A DNA stretch of 64,000 nucleotides from Oceanobacillus piezotolerans (GCF_003665065.1 NZ_RCHR01000001.1:682001-746000); one strand, 5' to 3'. Counted from the first letter of the stretch, positions 20,154-28,420 are shown. Program-made: numbers and translations. The notes: generated by a model not told the origin, from the letters alone.

Positions 20154-20195
20154 ATTGTATTCGTTTTTCATTGGCTTCTGACATACTTAGTATGT
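20154..20195 (-). promoter_or_regulatory. Possible promoter with palindromic activator-like site
   Basis: A -10-like TACAAT at 20154-20159 has a poor -35 (GTCAGA at 17 bp spacing). The palindrome ACATACTTAGTATGT at 20181-20195 overlaps that -35 region. A weak -35 with an overlapping palindrome suggests protein-dependent activation. Confidence 0.4.
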
Positions 20196-20361
20196 AAATC
20201 TATTACCATCCTTTATTATATCTCATTTGGTTTGTAAAAGAAAGGAATGAGATTTTGTAATTATTAGATTAGCTCAATAACTAGTTCAAGGTCTTTTCCT
20301 AAAGCTTAAGCAGTCGGAAAAGTGAATCGGGTGTCAGACTTCATAATGGAAGCTTCGCATG

Positions 20362-20389
20362 AACTTATATGTATAAACTTGCATATAGT
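20362..20389 (+). promoter_or_regulatory. Candidate sigma-K promoter of the gerP-like cluster
   Basis: An AC-containing -35 (AACT at 20362) and GCATATAGT (20381-20389), matching gCATAnnnT, are separated by about 16 nt, just upstream of the ribosome binding site. This fits late mother-cell expression, as expected for spore coat and GerP proteins. Confidence 0.5.
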
Positions 20390-20418
20390 ACTGCAAAGAC
20401 TTCCTAAGGATGAGTATG

Positions 20419-20682
20419 ATGCACATTACGATTAACCTTTATAATTTTAAAGTTAATAGTATTTCAGGTAATGGCTCTATAACAATCGGTGAAGCGTTCC
20501 ATAATAGTCATACTTCCAAAATTAAATCCCAGGGGGTCAATTCTTCCTATGGTGATTTATCAAATAATGAAGCAATGATGGAAAATATTTATATTGATCC
20601 AGATGTAAATGATCAAACGGATATCGGAAACTCTGATTCACCTAACATAGGGCTTCCAAACCTAAAGCTTGGAGAATATTAA
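20419..20682 (+). CDS. Spore germination protein, GerPA/GerPF family
   Basis: About 87 residues, rich in N, S and G, with the family signatures NFKVNSISGNGSITIGEAF and HNSHTSK. GerP-family proteins are small spore-coat components that let germinants through to the inner membrane receptors. It is the first of three plus-strand genes behind a sigma-K-like promoter. Three in-frame ATGs exist (20410, 20416, 20419); the last has the best distance (8 nt) from AAGGA. Confidence 0.75.
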   Translation: MHITINLYNFKVNSISGNGSITIGEAFHNSHTSKIKSQGVNSSYGDLSNNEAMMENIYIDPDVNDQTDIGNSDSPNIGLPNLKLGEY

Positions 20683-20698
20683 TAAAAGGAGAATTCGA

Positions 20699-20941
20699 AT
20701 GCCTTATCAAATAAACTTTTTAGGTATTAAAGTTAATGGTATGACACAAAATGGGAATTTAGATATTGGCCATACAGTTCATAATAGCCATACCTCTAAT
20801 ACGAAAATGTTTGGTACGAACTTTTCTTTGGGGGATTTGTCTGCTACTAGTTCACAGTTAAATACAGCTATTCTTGATCCTGATGTGAGTGACCAAGATC
20901 AAATCGCTAACCCATCCATCCCAATGTCAGGTCAAATTTAA
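20699..20941 (+). CDS. Spore germination protein, GerPA/GerPF family, second copy
   Basis: 80 residues, clearly paralogous to the gene just upstream. Both share F.(I)KVNG/S...NG...IG...HNSHTS.T/K, GDLS and the tail DPDV.DQ..I.NP/S. The ATG at 20699 follows AAGGAG at 7 nt. The pair looks like a tandem duplication, with the second copy keeping the more canonical form. It is co-transcribed with the Hsp20-like gene 23 nt downstream. Confidence 0.8.
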   Translation: MPYQINFLGIKVNGMTQNGNLDIGHTVHNSHTSNTKMFGTNFSLGDLSATSSQLNTAILDPDVSDQDQIANPSIPMSGQI

Positions 20942-20964
20942 GCGGATTGTAACGGGGTGATGAT

Positions 20965-21432
20965 ATGGATGTGGAGAAAGTAAAAAAATGGATCGATTTT
21001 ACGCATAGTTTTCAAAAAAGCGGATTATGGCCCAATGCCAATGATAAATATCCACCAGAGAAATTCTTCAAAAAAGAAGAAAAGAAGGAATCCGTCGTTT
21101 TAAAGAGAGATGTAGATTATCCTAGAATCGATGTTTATCAAGATGATACACATATTTATATTTTGATTGAAGCTCCCGGAATAGACCCGAAAGCTATTCA
21201 CCTATCTTTACAGTCAAAGCATCAATTAATCATGAAAGGAACGTTTCAGAAACCATCCCTTTCATCAGAAACAGCCATCATAACAGAACGATATTACGGA
21301 GACTTTGAGCGAACTATCCAGCTTCCCGAACCAACTGAATCACACCTAATACAACTGAGTTCATACCATGGACTAATTCAAATCATTTATCCACGCTTTA
21401 ATGAAATAACACCATTGCAATTCAGCTGGTGA
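20965..21432 (+). CDS. Hsp20/alpha-crystallin-like spore protein (CotM/GerT type)
   Basis: A 155-residue protein with a C-terminal alpha-crystallin domain (RIDVYQDDTHIYILIEAPG, then SSYHGLIQIIYPRF matching the A-x-x-x-G-L strand). The N-terminal arm is charged and low in complexity (KKEEKKESVVLKR). It lacks the IXI tail of classical small heat-shock chaperones, and with the two germination genes upstream a spore-coat role like GerT or CotM is more likely than heat-shock chaperoning. GGGGTGATGAT precedes the ATG. Confidence 0.75.
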   Translation: MDVEKVKKWIDFTHSFQKSGLWPNANDKYPPEKFFKKEEKKESVVLKRDVDYPRIDVYQDDTHIYILIEAPGIDPKAIHLSLQSKHQLIMKGTFQKPSLSSETAIITERYYGDFERTIQLPEPTESHLIQLSSYHGLIQIIYPRFNEITPLQFSW

Positions 21433-21493
21433 GGTACCTGTGTCATGCTTATACTTTCAAGAGAGTTATTCCTCGTTTCATTAGATCATTTAA

Positions 21494-21547
21494 AAAAAGA
21501 CTAACTCAAAAATAATGATTTATAACCTTCTGTTTGAGTTAGTCTTT
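21494..21547. terminator. Bidirectional terminator
   Basis: AAAGACTAACTCAAA is repeated inverted as TTTGAGTTAGTCTTT, a perfect 15-bp stem. The minus strand has a run of seven T and the plus strand a shorter one. It separates the spore cluster from the broken ynfA. Confidence 0.8.
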
Positions 21548-21634
21548 ACAGTAGAATTACAGATTCACTGTCCTTAAGGAGCAAATTTCCTTGGTTAAAT
21601 ATAATGCTACTTCCTTTTACTTTCGTAGAGTGTT

Positions 21635-21970
21635 CTAGTAACGTAGTGCTGCTAATAACATTACCGAAACACCAACTAAACATATCCCTGACCCTATCCA
21701 ATCGTATAGGTCAGATGTGGTTTTATCTATTTCCCATCCCCATAATACAGAACAAATACCCAACATAGGCTGCATATACTCTACCGAAAGATAGAAATGC
21801 TTGAAAAGCAGCAATAATACCACATATAACTAATACTATTCCTCCGAGTAGCCCTAGATATGAAGGTTTATCTTCTCGAAGCAATTGCCATATAAGGTCT
21901 CCCCCAGATTTCAGCTATACCTGCTATTAAGAAAAGTGATGCTGCTTTAAACAAGGTCTCATTAAAAACT
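21635..21970 (-). pseudogene. ynfA: UPF0060 (YnfA-type) membrane protein, multiply frameshifted
   Basis: Three frames on the minus strand add up to one small membrane protein. LFKAASLFLIAGIAEI is followed in a second frame by LIWQLLREDKPSYLG and continues LLGGIVLVICGIIAAFQ. A third frame has LWGWEIDKTTSDLYDWIG and ends CLVGVSVMLLAALRY. These are the signatures of the four-TM YnfA family. At least two indels (near 21910 and 21770) break it, so it is not functional as written. Confidence 0.8.
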
Positions 21971-21978
21971 CAAGTCAT

Positions 21979-23988
21979 TCATTCTACTTTGTTTGTCAAT
22001 TTAAAACTGTTTTCATTAACTTGATACCTAGGATATGGAGTGCTTTTTCCCCTATTAATTGGTTTCTTTCCTTTACTAATTACACCCATTCTCCTTTGCT
22101 GAATCTCAACAATACCTTGAATGATGAGTTGCATGGCAAAAATTGCCAGCATAAAAGCAACTAACACCCACAAATACCAATAGTATCCTGAAATGATTGC
22201 ACCTCTGCCAATCGCACCTATTAATCCGGACCACTCGTATGTTATGGAAATGGCAGACGGTTCAAATCCTGCCGAGTTTTTTGTTCCTCCAAAGAAAAGA
22301 TTAAATACCCCTAAGTGAATAAAAATTAACAACACCTGAATGAACTGTTGACCAAAAAGAATAGCTAACTTAGGTCCAATATGTGGAATGATATGTTTTA
22401 TGAATAAATGTGTGCTACTACCACCAATCATTTTAGAGCTAGAAATATAATCCCGAGAAAGAACTTCATTAATTTCCTTTCCAGTTAGGACCGTAGTAAC
22501 CGGAAGAACAAGAATAGTTAAAATAAATACTTCCCAAACTATACGTTCACTAATGGAAAAGGCAAAATACTGAGAATATAAGCTATCAAACTTAAAGGCA
22601 TAAAATGGAGAGAATCGACAGCACCTTCCATCCATTTTTGATTTCTTCGGCTTAAACAAAAAGAATAAATTGCACCAAAAATGAGGCCACCAAAAACACG
22701 TAAAAAAGCAATCAATAAGCCAAATAACAAGGTATATTTTGCTCCAAACTACCAATTGATCAAATATACTAAACCCAAATTGGTCTGAACCAAAGATAAA
22801 TGGATCGGTTCGAGCATATGGTGGTGTTGCGGCTAATGTTATGCCATCGTCTTTGTATAGAAATTTTTCTTGCCCAACATAATTATCTGTTATTACAGAG
22901 TAGATAACACTATAACCAATGGCAACAACAAAAAATAAACTTCCTACAATTACTTTCCATTCTTTAAAATAAACCGCTATTGCTCTATAACATGCTTTTA
23001 AATGCCTATGTAAACTATATCTACTAACCCTAAAATGTTTAACGTTATAGCATAAATTCTTAATCCTAATCTGGTTAGTAATTATAAAATTCTCATAAAC
23101 TCTTTTAATGCTTGTTTTCTTGTTTCTAATATCATTAAAATACAGATTCTCTTTATTAGCCCATAAATCAATACAATAGAACAAAACATAAAAGGGCGTA
23201 AAAATCATGAATAAGACAAAGGAGATTGTAATTGGTGTAAAACTTTCAAGTAGGTAATACGTTAATCCGTGTACATTGAATATCCTTTCAATGATAAATT
23301 GGCTTGAAAGCATTCCGAAAATGATTACTTTAAGTCTTTGGGTAAAAGCAGGCATAATATTCCTTAAAGAATGTTTTATTAAAATTTCTAAACCATTCAT
23401 TCCTTTTGCTTTTAGAAATAGAATATATGTCTTAGAAAGCTCCTCTTCAAACAAATGCATGAAAACCTTAAACATCGAGATCATTGGCAATATAGAGAGT
23501 GTTAGTATTGGTGCAAAGTAAATATCCTCGGAATAGGCAGCAACATTAAACAATTTTATGTCTGTTATTTGAAACATTTTTATTGTTATTGCCTGTAAAA
23601 GTGCAGCAATGATTAAATCAGGTATAGACTCCATAAAATCTACAATTCTTTTAATATAATCGGTTATTCTACTGGGAAGGCAAGTTACGATTAAGGCTAA
23701 GATCAAAGCAAAAATAACTCCTGAAAATACAGCACCAAGTAGAATCTTCATCGAATAAATAAAAGGCTCCTGTAGCACTTCAAAAATCGGATAACCACTT
23801 TCCAAATAAAAATAACGATACTCCCAGGCCTTTGGGTCAAGCAATGTCTGGATATGTTCTATGAATAAGGTGAAGAAACTGGGAGATTCTTTGAAACTTT
23901 TTAACGATATAAACTCTGGAATTATACTGATGAATACGATACCAATTAACCCTAACAAATAAAATAGAAAAAAATTTATTACCTTCAT
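21979..23988 (-). CDS. Fused DppB/DppC-type ABC permease with two compensating frameshifts
   Basis: A 669-codon frame with two binding-protein-dependent permease modules. Residues about 1-320 are DppB-like, with the EAA-type loop FLKAKGMNGLEILIKHSLRN. Residues about 365-640 are DppC-like, with YISSSKMIGGSSTHLFIKH. Such one-chain peptide-type permeases occur in Bacillaceae. Between about 22556 and 22750 the read-through frame is nonsense (CFFTCFWWPHFWCNLFFLF) while another frame encodes natural permease sequence (KYTLLFGLLIAFLRVFGGLI). An extra T near 22748 and a missing T near 22556 explain this. The ATG follows GGGGAG. No ATPase or binding-protein gene is adjacent. Confidence 0.75.
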   Translation of the reverse strand: MKVINFFLFYLLGLIGIVFISIIPEFISLKSFKESPSFFTLFIEHIQTLLDPKAWEYRYFYLESGYPIFEVLQEPFIYSMKILLGAVFSGVIFALILALIVTCLPSRITDYIKRIVDFMESIPDLIIAALLQAITIKMFQITDIKLFNVAAYSEDIYFAPILTLSILPMISMFKVFMHLFEEELSKTYILFLKAKGMNGLEILIKHSLRNIMPAFTQRLKVIIFGMLSSQFIIERIFNVHGLTYYLLESFTPITISFVLFMIFTPFYVLFYCIDLWANKENLYFNDIRNKKTSIKRVYENFIITNQIRIKNLCYNVKHFRVSRYSLHRHLKACYRAIAVYFKEWKVIVGSLFFVVAIGYSVIYSVITDNYVGQEKFLYKDDGITLAATPPYARTDPFIFGSDQFGFSIFDQLVVWSKIYLVIWLIDCFFTCFWWPHFWCNLFFLFKPKKSKMDGRCCRFSPFYAFKFDSLYSQYFAFSISERIVWEVFILTILVLPVTTVLTGKEINEVLSRDYISSSKMIGGSSTHLFIKHIIPHIGPKLAILFGQQFIQVLLIFIHLGVFNLFFGGTKNSAGFEPSAISITYEWSGLIGAIGRGAIISGYYWYLWVLVAFMLAIFAMQLIIQGIVEIQQRRMGVISKGKKPINRGKSTPYPRYQVNENSFKLTNKVE

Positions 23989-24246
23989 ATTCTCCCCTTT
24001 ACAGATTTGTTATACTAAACTGTTAGCTCGAAATCTTTAACTGAATAATACCATAATATTCCAAACAATTTATAGTATTTTACAGAAGTAAGAAGTAAAG
24101 ACAATGAATTTCGCTAATCGTTTTTTAACTCTTGTAGACTTAAATACAAAAATTTCACTACCGTATACGAGTTACCTTCTTTTCTAATGTACATTTCTTT
24201 ATTCTTCTTCTTAAACAATCCCGTCCCGTTACTCCCTATAAATAAA

Positions 24247-24711
24247 TTAACTTATAACCGGGAAGTTCCGTTCCTCTACCCAATGAAGGATAAACTGTTT
24301 CTGGCGAGGATTTAAGTTTTCGGGTAAATCCTCTTTTCGAAAGAATCTATGTCCCTTACTTTCTAATCCAGTTTGTCTTAGTACACCTTCATAGTCCTTT
24401 GTCTTAAAAATAACTTGTACACTATACACTTTATCTTTGTTTGGGTATTGAACGAAACAATCTTCTCCTGAATAAATTCCAAATAGCTCCAATCTATGTA
24501 CTACTAGTCCTGTTTCCTCTAATGTTTCTCTCTTCGCGGTTTCTTCAAAGGTTTCCCCTAATTCCATTACTCCCCCAGGAATGCACCAATTATCTTCATC
24601 CGTTCGATGCTGTAATAATATACATTTATTCTGTTCAACAATTACTCCACAGCCTACTGTAAATAGTGTATCGTGACCAATAAACTTTCTCATATCTTTA
24701 ATATAGTTCAT
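24247..24711 (-). CDS. NUDIX hydrolase
   Basis: A 154-residue Nudix-fold pyrophosphohydrolase. The Nudix box runs G47-VMELG-E53...RETLEETG, matching Gx5Ex7REUxEExGU with T at the first hydrophobic position. WCIPGGV precedes the box as in MutT-like and ADP-ribose-pyrophosphatase-like proteins. It hydrolyses a nucleoside diphosphate linked to some moiety X; the substrate is unknown. A GGGG-type binding site lies about 9 nt before the ATG. Single gene. Confidence 0.85.
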   Translation of the reverse strand: MNYIKDMRKFIGHDTLFTVGCGVIVEQNKCILLQHRTDEDNWCIPGGVMELGETFEETAKRETLEETGLVVHRLELFGIYSGEDCFVQYPNKDKVYSVQVIFKTKDYEGVLRQTGLESKGHRFFRKEDLPENLNPRQKQFILHWVEERNFPVIS

Positions 24712-24915
24712 TAATATGTACCCCTATCTGAGTAAATTGTTAAACACATCGTGGTATTCTTTTATAAATTGAGCTGTCATTAACTCGATGTCTTGCTCTA
24801 ATACTAACATAATTTTCGGATAATATTGTTGGTTTATCATAGAAAATGGCTATTATGAGAATGCATTGTTGAACTCTTGCCCCAATAATTTAAGTAAAAT
24901 ACTTTACATTAACAC
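24712..24915. other. Spacer, nothing recognised
   Basis: AT-rich sequence with no open frame of note on either strand. Confidence 0.3.
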
Positions 24916-25026
24916 TTAATCTTTCCATCGGTATGTTAAACAGGTCGGGTAATAAAATTTACTAATAAATACGGCTATACTTACAGTTACAATCAGTACT
25001 CCAATATTTATTAACCATTTCTTCAT
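24916..25026 (-). CDS. Possible 36-residue membrane peptide
   Basis: The minus strand from the ATG at 25026 reads MKKWLINIGVLIVTVSIAVF and ends in a polar tail with YPTCLTYRWKD. It has one N-terminal transmembrane segment. Only a weak binding site precedes it. It may be a genuine small protein or the start of a truncated gene. Confidence 0.3.
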   Translation of the reverse strand: MKKWLINIGVLIVTVSIAVFISKFYYPTCLTYRWKD

Positions 25027-25055
25027 CTGATATTTATTGCCTGTTAATCCAATAG

Positions 25056-25105
25056 TTTCAATAAAAAAGGCGGTTAATTCTTCTTCAATTAACGCACCCG
25101 TTCTC
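25056..25105. repeat. Dispersed palindromic element, type A
   Basis: TTTCAATAAAAAAGGCGG followed by TTAATTCTTCTTCAATTAACG and CACCCGTT. This is a degenerate copy of the element AAAAAAGGCGGTTAATC...GATTAACCGCCTTTT seen at 54127-54180. Confidence 0.65.
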
Positions 25106-25116
25106 TAAGAATGGTT

Positions 25117-25517
25117 TTATATTACATCATTTAATACTTCTTCAATATCTTTCTTCAATTCCTCTTTTACTTCTTCTAATGATTCATCAAGTAGTTCACC
25201 GATGATCTTACTTCCTGGAATACTCTTTGAAATTGGCATACCTAACAAGAAACGTTGACATTCCCATATTTTAATTATATGTAAATAGATAAGTTCACCT
25301 TTTTTATCAGTAATTCCTATTGAAACAGAGGAATTGTATATTGGCTTAAAAGGGTTATTGCCTTCCTTATTAAACCCTGCATCAAAATCTAACTTTTCTC
25401 AGCAAAAATACTCTTATTTTCTTTTAACAATCTTTTCATATAGTCTATTAAAGCAATTTCAGTATTTCTAATATTTTCCTTTAATTTTGCATTGAAATCC
25501 TTTTGTTGATATCTCAT
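25117..25517 (-). pseudogene. Hypothetical protein gene with one frameshift
   Basis: From the ATG at 25517 (after GGAGTG) a frame reads MRYQQKDFNAKLKENIRNTE and on to KSIFAEK, then stops. A second frame takes over at the same point (EKLDFDAGFNKEGNNPFKP) and runs to 25117, ending in a Glu/Lys-rich helix (SLEEVKEELKKDIEEVL). One indel near 25397 would join them into a protein of about 132 residues. I do not recognise the family. Confidence 0.65.
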
Positions 25518-25794
25518 TATAAATCACTCCTTTCAACAATATAAATAAATTATTCGCTAATATATTTTATACTCCTTCTTAAACTTAACTGCTCTGATGT
25601 TTTGTTACTTCTCCGTAGTGATAATCTCTTAGAGTAACTGAAGATTAAAAAATCCTTTCTATATTACGTTTCACTTTAAGTCTGTTTAATTAATTTGTTA
25701 CATTTCGTTTTGTAATCAGGCAGATATACCTGAAGGATTAAAAAGTTAGTGTAAAGGGAAGTATACCTCTATAAACAAAAATGAGGTGACGGAG

Positions 25795-26280
25795 ATGTCT
25801 AAGATAAAACAAGAAGAGCTGGAAACATTAAGGGAGTTAATTAAAGACGTAGACACTGCAATGCTGACTACGTTAACGGAAGATGGACTTATTTCCCGCC
25901 CTATGAAAACACAAGATGTAGAGTTTGATGGGGACTTATGGTTTTTCACTAAGAAAGAGACTAATAAATATGAAGAAATTTTACATGATCAAGAAGTTAA
26001 TGTGGCTTATGCAGGTAAATCCTATGTTTCTATTCGTGGTAGAGCAGAAATCATTGAGGATTTAGAGAAGAAAAAGGAATTATGGAGCAAAGCATATGAG
26101 AAAATTATGCAAACGTCTTATGATGATCCTAATGTTGTCTTGTTAAGAGTAAAAGCTGAGGCAGCGGAATATTGGGATACCAGCAATTTTACTAAAAAGA
26201 TCGCCTTTCTCTATAAACGCATGACAGGGCAAAGTTCTGAATCAACAGATGTTAATGAAACGCTTGAATTGGATAAATAA
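25795..26280 (+). CDS. General stress protein, pyridoxamine-5'-phosphate-oxidase-like
   Basis: A 161-residue flavin-binding split-barrel protein resembling the YdaG/Gsp26 group. Features are AMLTTLTEDGLISRPMKTQ, LWFFTKKETNK, NVAYAG..YVSIRGRAEI and the C-terminal YWDTSN. These proteins bind FMN or F420-like cofactors, and in B. subtilis relatives belong to the general stress regulon. I did not find a convincing sigma-B promoter. The start at 25795 (MSKIKQEE) is preferred because GAGGTG lies 6 nt before it; the GTG at 25786 overlaps that site. Confidence 0.85.
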   Translation: MSKIKQEELETLRELIKDVDTAMLTTLTEDGLISRPMKTQDVEFDGDLWFFTKKETNKYEEILHDQEVNVAYAGKSYVSIRGRAEIIEDLEKKKELWSKAYEKIMQTSYDDPNVVLLRVKAEAAEYWDTSNFTKKIAFLYKRMTGQSSESTDVNETLELDK

Positions 26281-26290
26281 CAGCAAAATG

Positions 26291-26320
26291 GGTTGTCTGG
26301 GTATAGGACAATCCTTTTTT
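26291..26320 (+). terminator. Intrinsic terminator
   Basis: GGTTGTC, a TGGGTATAG loop, then GACAATCC (one bulge) and TTTTTT, immediately after the general stress gene. Confidence 0.7.
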
Positions 26321-26507
26321 ATGTTGAACTAGCTGTAGCTATATTTATCTTTCAATAAGTTGACATTGGCTAGTAATAAATTTTAGTGCATTTTCTTCAT
26401 TATCTATCAAATTTCCTGTAAAAGGCTGTTGAATCATGCTAGCTGCCTTGAAACTATCACCTCTACCCTTACATCTCGTAAGCATACTAAATAAGCTAAT
26501 ATTCGAT

Positions 26508-26551
26508 TGAATGAATCATTGATATAAATCATTCAAACGATCATTCATTCA
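26508..26551. promoter_or_regulatory. Cluster of TGAATGA / TCATTCA half-sites
   Basis: TGAATGA is followed by two TCATTCA-type half-sites within 44 bp. Such half-sites are typical of TetR-family operators (for example the FadR box), but the spacing here does not match one canonical 18-bp site. It lies about 200 bp upstream of the small gene at 26753; no TetR gene is nearby. Confidence 0.3.
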
Positions 26552-26752
26552 TCATGTGCACTAACGGTAGATCACCCAATAGTTAGAGGGGGATTATTAA
26601 AAATCGATATATCTTCGTATCACTTATTAAATCTTTAATAAAGTAACATAGTCTTAATCAAAATGTAATCCAATAATCTGATAATATGAGATACGATATA
26701 TATGTAAAAGATGAATTCAGCTTATTCTTTAAAAGTGAGGAGTTGAGTCATA

Positions 26753-26929
26753 ATGTACATAATTGCGAGAAAAGTAAATGGAAAAACAGAAATTCTAAAA
26801 GACACAAACAGCACTTCTAATAAAGTCTTCCATAATTTTACTAGAGCAGAATCCCTCGTCAAAAAATTAAACTTCCATACCCTTTCAGATAAAAAATGGT
26901 GCGTAATGCATACAAAAATGGTTAAATAA
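26753..26929 (+). CDS. Small conserved-looking protein, 58 residues
   Basis: The ATG at 26753 follows GTGAGGAG and opens MYIIARKVNGKTEILKDTNS, ending KKWCVMHTKMVK. It is charged, has no membrane segment, and shows a beta-hairpin-like start followed by a helix (RAESLVKKLN). Its good binding site, codon use and upstream AT-rich promoter region support a real gene. It is shorter than the usual 60-residue cutoff and its function is unknown. Confidence 0.6.
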   Translation: MYIIARKVNGKTEILKDTNSTSNKVFHNFTRAESLVKKLNFHTLSDKKWCVMHTKMVK

Positions 26930-27313
26930 ACCAACACTGTTGGGTTGTTGTTAAACAGCCTTTTATTGTTTTTCTGAACAGACTATCTTCAAATTTCTGG
27001 CTAATTATTTGTTTCACCTTCAATACTACTGCCCTATTGGTTCAACAACTCTATCTATTTATTATTATATCCAAAAATATTAACTGAAAAAGACGATCAT
27101 TCCCGGTGATCGCCCTTGTTTGATTACTACTCCGAATCGTTTAATTACCTATTTCTAGTTTTATAATTTTCATAATCTATTTCAAAAATTTGCTTGGTCT
27201 AAAGGATTCATAGAATCACCACTTACAGGACAATTAAAACCGAATGGTAAATTGCTCCCAGAACACCAATAATTAAAGGATATTCATAATGAAAGTTCGA
27301 AGTAGATTATTGC
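26930..27313. other. Spacer with a repeat and a coding remnant
   Basis: It contains a dispersed element (27084-27130). A plus-strand fragment at about 27211-27280 reads GFIESPLTGQLKPNGKLLPE then stops, probably the tail of a lost gene. Confidence 0.4.
27084..27130. repeat. Dispersed palindromic element, type B
   Basis: GAAAAAGACGATCATTCCCG followed by GTGATCGCCCTTGTTTGA, related to the GGCGATCAAA...TGATCACCTTGTT copies at 54870 and 62880. Confidence 0.55.
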
Positions 27314-27871
27314 CTAAAATGCCTTGTTTTTGGAGGATTGTTTGTTTTTCATTCGACGCTGGAACGAAAGAGTCGCTATAAATATAGTTACCCCCCACAA
27401 GAACAATCCTCCATACGTTACCACATACACCCAAACAGCTAACCCTTCCGTGTGTCCTTTTGGAAGCACCCCTAAAAATTGAAGAACTGCTAATAAGCTA
27501 ATTAGAACTGTCAACACCCCAACCGACCATCCTAAGATAATTAATAACCATTTTGGTAATTTCTCTCCCCAGGAAGTCACAAGAGCTAAAGCAAATAAAG
27601 ATGCTAGTACTGCCAAGATAGCTGTGAAGTCAATTCCATTGGTATATAACGTATATAGAAAAGCAGATTCTTCCTTTAATATTTCACCAAACGCTGCTAC
27701 ATTTTGTACAGCTTGTTTTGTTGTAAGTCCTACAGTTGAGCCCCATGCCCAAAGCGATTTTAATATCGCATATGGCAACAGTGCAAAAGCTGCGACACAG
27801 CCCCATCCTTTAGTCAAGTAGGTTTTATCAGTCTTTTCTGACTCCTTATGTTTCTCTTGTTTTAAGCTCAA
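27314..27871 (-). CDS. Four-TM membrane protein, unknown
   Basis: 185 residues. A charged N-terminus (KQEKHKESEKTDK) is followed by four hydrophobic segments (starting GCVAAFALLPYAILKSLWAW) and a basic C-terminus (RRMKNKQSSKNK). It starts at TTG 27871, seven nucleotides after AGGGAG; no ATG in the region has a binding site. No family is recognised with confidence. Single minus-strand gene. Confidence 0.65.
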   Translation of the reverse strand: MSLKQEKHKESEKTDKTYLTKGWGCVAAFALLPYAILKSLWAWGSTVGLTTKQAVQNVAAFGEILKEESAFLYTLYTNGIDFTAILAVLASLFALALVTSWGEKLPKWLLIILGWSVGVLTVLISLLAVLQFLGVLPKGHTEGLAVWVYVVTYGGLFLWGVTIFIATLSFQRRMKNKQSSKNKAF

Positions 27872-28120
27872 AAGACTTCTCCCTTCTCATCTTGTTTAAA
27901 AAACTCCCCCAAAATTCAAAGTCTTATTTGTCTTGAAATAAGTGTTATCCTTTATATTCTTATTCGATATGGAATCCTTTTTATTCTTTATATCCTTGAA
28001 GTAATTTACATAATAAGCACGTTCTACTTGGAATTTATAATTGTAATTTTTTCCGCTGCAATTCGATCCCATCTTCAACTCTTACACTCGTAAGCTGAAG
28101 AGTTTTCTACATAAGAGTAA

Positions 28121-28279
28121 TTAATTTATATTAGAAATATCCTCTTTTATTTCATCTAATTTCTTGTCTATCTCGCTTAACTTATTTTTTACATTATTAA
28201 AAAAATGGGCTATTCGCGAAATCACATATACAATTAGCACAAGAAATAAAATATTTAATATCATTCCAATGGCATCCAT
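28121..28279 (-). CDS. Small single-TM protein with coiled-coil tail
   Basis: 52 residues from the ATG at 28279, which follows GGGGAG. One transmembrane helix (GMILNILFLVLIVYVISRIA) is followed by a short charged helix with heptad spacing (NKLSEIDKKLDEIKEDIS). This topology is common among small Bacillus membrane proteins of unknown role. The eight codons upstream in the same frame lack a binding site. Confidence 0.6.
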   Translation of the reverse strand: MDAIGMILNILFLVLIVYVISRIAHFFNNVKNKLSEIDKKLDEIKEDISNIN

Positions 28280-28363
28280 ATTCTCTCCCCTTCTTAGATC
28301 CATTTATAACTTTCTTCCAATTACTTAATATCCTTCATAAAATCTCCTATATCGTAAACGCGA

Positions 28364-28420
28364 TTCATTGACAAAAAAGGCGACTAATCCTTCTTGGATT
28401 AACCCGCCAATTTGTTGAAG
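28364..28420. repeat. Dispersed palindromic element, type A
   Basis: ATTGACAAAAAAGGCGACTA, ATCCTTCTTGGATTAACCCG, then CCAATTTGTTGAAG. The outer TTGACAAAAAA/TTTGTTGAA arms and the inner TAATCC/GGATTA pairing match other copies. Confidence 0.7.

Noticed and set aside
27896..28078. Minus-strand 60-codon frame rich in Lys/Asn
   Set aside because: No clear binding site, low-complexity composition, no recognisable feature; likely chance in AT-rich DNA.
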